Assembly (NCBI GenBank): GCA_012295275.1
Contig: CM022671.1
Coordinates: forward strand, 29,702,750 to 29,766,749
Length of the DNA: 64,000 nt
Reading direction: 5' to 3'
From: Chrysomallon squamiferum
Taxonomy: Eukaryota; Mollusca; Gastropoda; Neomphalida; Peltospiridae
The notes beneath the pieces were generated by a model. It was not told the DNA's origin and searched no databases. It saw only the letters and a list, made by a program, of their open reading frames with translations. Shown piece by piece: positions 60,552 through 64,000 of this stretch (positions are counted from its first letter, which is position 1; each line of letters opens with the position of its first letter). A program made the position numbers and the translations under genes.

Positions 60552-61923
60552 AAACCATCAACAAAAACATGAGCAACTGAAGCCTTTTCAATCAAAGCAG
60601 AATACGATGATTTAGTTAAAAATATCTGCTCTGTGTTATGTTTCTTCACTGCTTTTCTTTTTTATCATCAGTTTTATTTAATTATAATTATACATGCTTA
60701 CAAGGCAAGGACAAACATGCTTTAATATAATTCCCATAGTTACTTAGTATTTACCTGATACAAGAAAAGGATAAAATTGTTTTTAAAAATCCCAGATTAA
60801 TACACAGTTTACAACAGATTCAACATTTTTGGAATAAAATATATTTAGCATGCATTTTTATAGATAAAACAAACTGATACATAAAAGATTTCTAGTAATC
60901 TACACATAGTTTTGCATTTCTAAAAAGTAATAGCAATGAATTAAAAAAAGGAATGTTAAATGAAGAATATATTAAAAACTTTATTTGAGCAATAGTTAAT
61001 TCAAGTTATTCCATAACAGTTATGATAAAAGTAATTCATCATACTTATAATTAATTAGCATATTGCTGTTGTTGATGTTATTGTTGTTGTTATTATTATT
61101 ATTATTGAAAATATTCTATCAGTATTTAATGAATTTACACCAAATTAATAATTTTGTACAGTTTACAAAGACCTAATTACTTTTTTCTTTTCCATTTTTT
61201 AAATATAATGATTGTGATATACATTTAATGGGAACGATTGCTTTAAATTTTTTTTAAAAAACTCAACAAAAAACATCAGAAGTAAAATGCCTATGAAAAA
61301 TCTACATTAATGAATTAAAAAAGAATTAAACAAGATTAAAAATCAAAGCTCTATGTCGAACTACTGTAACATATTTACTATTTTCGCCAAGATGAATTAA
61401 TGACTGTTTTTATTATCTATTCAAATACACATTTAATCAGATAATTATATCCATAAAATGAATGCTATCAAATTTAATTTGCTTTGAGCATACACACAGA
61501 TGATAAACACTTGTTAAAATAACTTCTAAAAGTGTTAGGAAAAAACATATTTGTTACTGCTGTTAGAAATTATTTATACAACCCTTTTTGTTAATGAAAA
61601 AAAATAAAATAAAATAAAATAAATAATAATATTAATCATAAATAAAGGTAAAAAGAGAAAATTGTTACAGTATAAAAGAAGGATATATAATAAAATGTAA
61701 GGAAGGAATTTTTTGATAAAATGCCGAGGCTTAATTTAATAATAAAATACATGGGAAAGATTTAATAATATAATATAAGGCAAGAATTTAATATATATAT
61801 ATATATAAATGAAGGTTTTAAATAACTGCAAAATAATTTTATTCAAATTACTTTAACATCAGAAAGCAGGGAAATTAAGCTGTCACTGACAAAACACCCA
61901 CTTAAAAAAAAAAAAAAAAAAGA

Positions 61924-61994
<71 letters not shown>

Positions 61995-62313
61995 GAGCCA
62001 TTTCTATAAGCACATACAAGCAATAATCCAAACAGAATATACAGTTGTGCAAGTACAGGCAGGTGCAAATTGTGCAACAAATAACACTAGTAGTTATATA
62101 AAATAAAAAAATAAAATAAAATAACACACACACACACACACACTAAACTGTGACAGAGATGTTAAGGCAAGAGAAGACAACTATGCAAGGATGTCAAACG
62201 ACCTTTTCAGGCAGTGCTATGGAAAGCAAGAGTGCATCATACTTACTGCCACAAGAAGAACATTTTTAACAGCCAAACTACGGCTGTGTTTCACTTCCAC
62301 ACTGATAGCACCG
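59413..62313 (-). CDS. 3' end of an unidentified gene (two terminal exons)
   Basis: Exon A, 62313-62247, lies between a good acceptor (pyrimidine tract then GTCAG) and a consensus GTAAGT donor. It encodes GAISVEVKHSRSLAVKNVLLVA. It joins in phase to the terminal exon, 60114-59413 (acceptor CCCACACAG; stop TAG), which starts CCSSDCGLLEFKRINCCGF, continues with a likely beta-rich part (HLVPNDPDVTITYR, SIDFGRNISRNAVLVTHVSRNGYFEKHYM), then a long Ser/Arg-rich tail. The tail has an 18-bp unit encoding SSRSVM repeated three times. The conserved-looking part covers about 110 residues; the tail is probably disordered. The first methionine in the last exon (60054) is internal. I do not recognise the family. 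The 5' part lies beyond the window. Confidence 0.65.
59483..59551 (-). repeat. 18-bp tandem repeat encoding SSRSVM
   Basis: Three full in-frame units plus a partial unit, nearly identical at DNA level, each with a CTCGAG or near match, in the Ser/Arg-rich tail of the right-edge gene. Confidence 0.85.
60514..60547. repeat. (AT)n microsatellite
   Basis: About 17 AT units. Confidence 0.95.
61929..61993. repeat. (AAT)n microsatellite
   Basis: About 21 uninterrupted AAT triplets; on the minus strand it reads as poly-Leu or poly-Ile frames, which are not genes. Confidence 0.96.
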
Positions 62314-62886
62314 CTGACAACAGAAAGAGACAGACACCATTTGTAGACACAAAACTTCATAGGAAGAATACAACACATTTAACCAACTCCATAGTCACCC
62401 TTCATTTTAACATCTTATTGAAAATTAGATTATTTTATGATGTATATAAAAAATAAAAATAAAGGCATGTTTTGTGTTGTTTTCATTAGCTGAAGCAGAC
62501 AACCAAAAATTACTCATACCTTTCCGTAAGTACATTATTAAAATGTTACTCTTTCATTGATTGATCTGAAAGTTAATGTTTAAAAAACAAAAAAACATGG
62601 TTTGTGTTGTCCTGGATTGTTGAATTTTAGAACAAAAGAATCTAAACCCTTCTAAGTATATTTTATTCTATTCTGAAAAGTCACATGAAACTGTCCCCCT
62701 CTCAAAAAAATAAACAAAAAGACAGCCTCGTCCAGAGAACATGGAAGATGTACTGGTTTGTAAATGCATAGTTTGGACTTTTGCAGGTTTATCTTTTCAA
62801 TCAACCATATAATATACACACATCAGTTTGTTGATTTAATGTATTAACTGTAAAATTATAGCATATGTGAATATCTCAGTTTGCTT

Positions 62887-62917
<31 letters not shown>

Positions 62918-64000
62918 AAACAAATAAGACCAAGTAAAGTGGTTTGTAAATTTTTTGTTCAATATTCATATGGATTTTAACCAAGATTATGGCCTTTTTG
63001 TCCACTGAATGATACCAGATTCAAAAACAATGCAAGACTGAAGAATGCCAAGCCATGCTTTTCTATTCTAAGACTGAACCATTCCTCTGTTACTCAGTAT
63101 AATAAAGTAAATTTCTGGTTAAGCTTCCAGGCTACCATTCTAAACAGAATAAACTTTCAGATGATTGTTTTCATTGACACAATCAGTAGTGGAATTGTTT
63201 TGACTTGTTAGAGAATAGGCAGGATTGCTTAACTATGAAAACTGGAAGGATTGCTTAACTATGAAAATTGGAAGGATTATTTAACTATGAAAATTAGCAG
63301 GATAGTTTTAACAGAATCAGCTGCACTGATCTACAATGAAATGTGACAGGACTACTTTGCTTGTATGTAATACACAGGATTGTTTTAAGAGAAAGGTAGG
63401 ATTATTTTGGCAAACAGAACTGTCAATATTATAAAATTTTAAGAATCTGTTCAGTAAGTATAATGTAAATAAATGATCAAATATATACTATTTGTGTGAT
63501 AATTATGTATTTTATACAGCTTTGTAATATAATTATATCATTATTACTGTATTGCTATTATTACTGTTATTATTCATCTTATTATTATTATTATAGAAAT
63601 TAAAAAATATAAATTGTTAATAAATAACATTGGAACATTATGTTCATTAAACATACAACTGAATAATACATAAATAATAATATTATATCACTCTAAGTTA
63701 GAAAACGATAAGTAACTATGATATATAAAAAAAGTTTAATTCTTTTAAAAATGATTTTAGTTAGGTAAGTTAGTAATATTGTTTGGCTAACATATTATAT
63801 TCTAATTTCAAAACTGATAGTATAATATAGCTGGAGAAGCTACATAATATTATTTTAGAAAATTTTATTGTAATTTTTCATTATCAATATTATTACTACA
63901 GCAAACCATTTATGATAATAAAAAAAAGTATTGTAAGCAATGTTAAAATCTCACAATCCACAACCACTATTTTTTTTTCTTTATTATTAAAAAAGTAAAG
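62314..64000. other. AT-rich non-coding stretch, probably intron of the right-edge gene
   Basis: No exon is found by splice signals plus open frame. It contains an AAAT run (62886-62925) and a 26-bp tandem repeat (63221-63303). Confidence 0.45.
63221..63303. repeat. 26-bp tandem repeat, three copies
   Basis: Three units beginning AGGATTGCTTAACTATGAAA with a few substitutions, plus a partial fourth. Confidence 0.85.

Larger units (their letters stand above)
60115..62246 (-). other. last intron of the right-edge gene
   Basis: AT-rich intron of 2.1 kb with an AT microsatellite (60514-60547), an AAT microsatellite (61929-61993) and a CA run near 62123-62142. No exon is recognised within it. Confidence 0.55.

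Noticed and set aside
61843-62139. Poly-Leu and poly-Ile frames
   Set aside because: They are translations of the AAT microsatellite at 61929-61993.

Overview
Origin. This is a slice of an AT-rich invertebrate metazoan genome: split genes with short GT-AG introns, mono/di/tri-nucleotide repeats throughout, no operons and no bacterial signals. The proteins are clearly animal (LIS1, METTL16, CLUH), and a lophotrochozoan (mollusc-like) source would fit, but the phylum cannot be fixed from the sequence alone. I rebuilt the exons by hand from splice signals, reading phase and remembered protein families.

Layout. (1) 332-938 (+): last two exons of an unidentified, probably membrane, protein entering from the left. 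(2) 2036-13047 (-): LIS1/PAFAH1B1, 12 coding exons, with a 5'UTR exon start near 13156 and a possible upstream UTR exon ending at 13842. (3) 15225-19567 (+): METTL16, 7 exons, 686 aa, head-to-head with LIS1. (4) 24703-52905 (-): CLUH/clueless, 35 coding exons, about 1388 aa, tail-to-tail with METTL16. (5) 59413-62313 (-): last two exons of an unidentified gene that continues beyond the right edge. The rest is introns and AT-rich intergenic DNA with microsatellites, small tandem duplications and one GC-richer island (54530-54930) holding a short broken reading frame.

Main discovery. Two CLUH introns (26445-29627 and 32652-34483) carry about ten copies of a 130-nt element, all in the sense orientation of CLUH. 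On that strand the element has the architecture of an H/ACA box snoRNA: hairpin (ACCUCA/UGAGGU), ANANNA hinge, hairpin (CCAUG/CAUGG), ACA box. Diverged copies change both sides of the 3' upper stem while keeping the pairing. The 3' pocket arms (UUAAUC and UUCAUGC) match the universally conserved 28S rRNA segment GCAUGAA-UG-GAUUAA, with the canonical 15 nt between stem and ACA. Seven intact-looking or slightly altered copies plus one diverged copy survive; two are decayed.

Genes together. METTL16 (U6/MAT2A m6A methyltransferase), LIS1 (dynein regulator) and CLUH (binder of mRNAs for mitochondrial proteins) are also neighbours in human 17p13.3. The divergent METTL16/LIS1 pair is kept, but the pair is flipped relative to CLUH. 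Two splice junctions (LIS1 4660/3996 and CLUH 39185/38813) are out of frame by one base and may be assembly errors.
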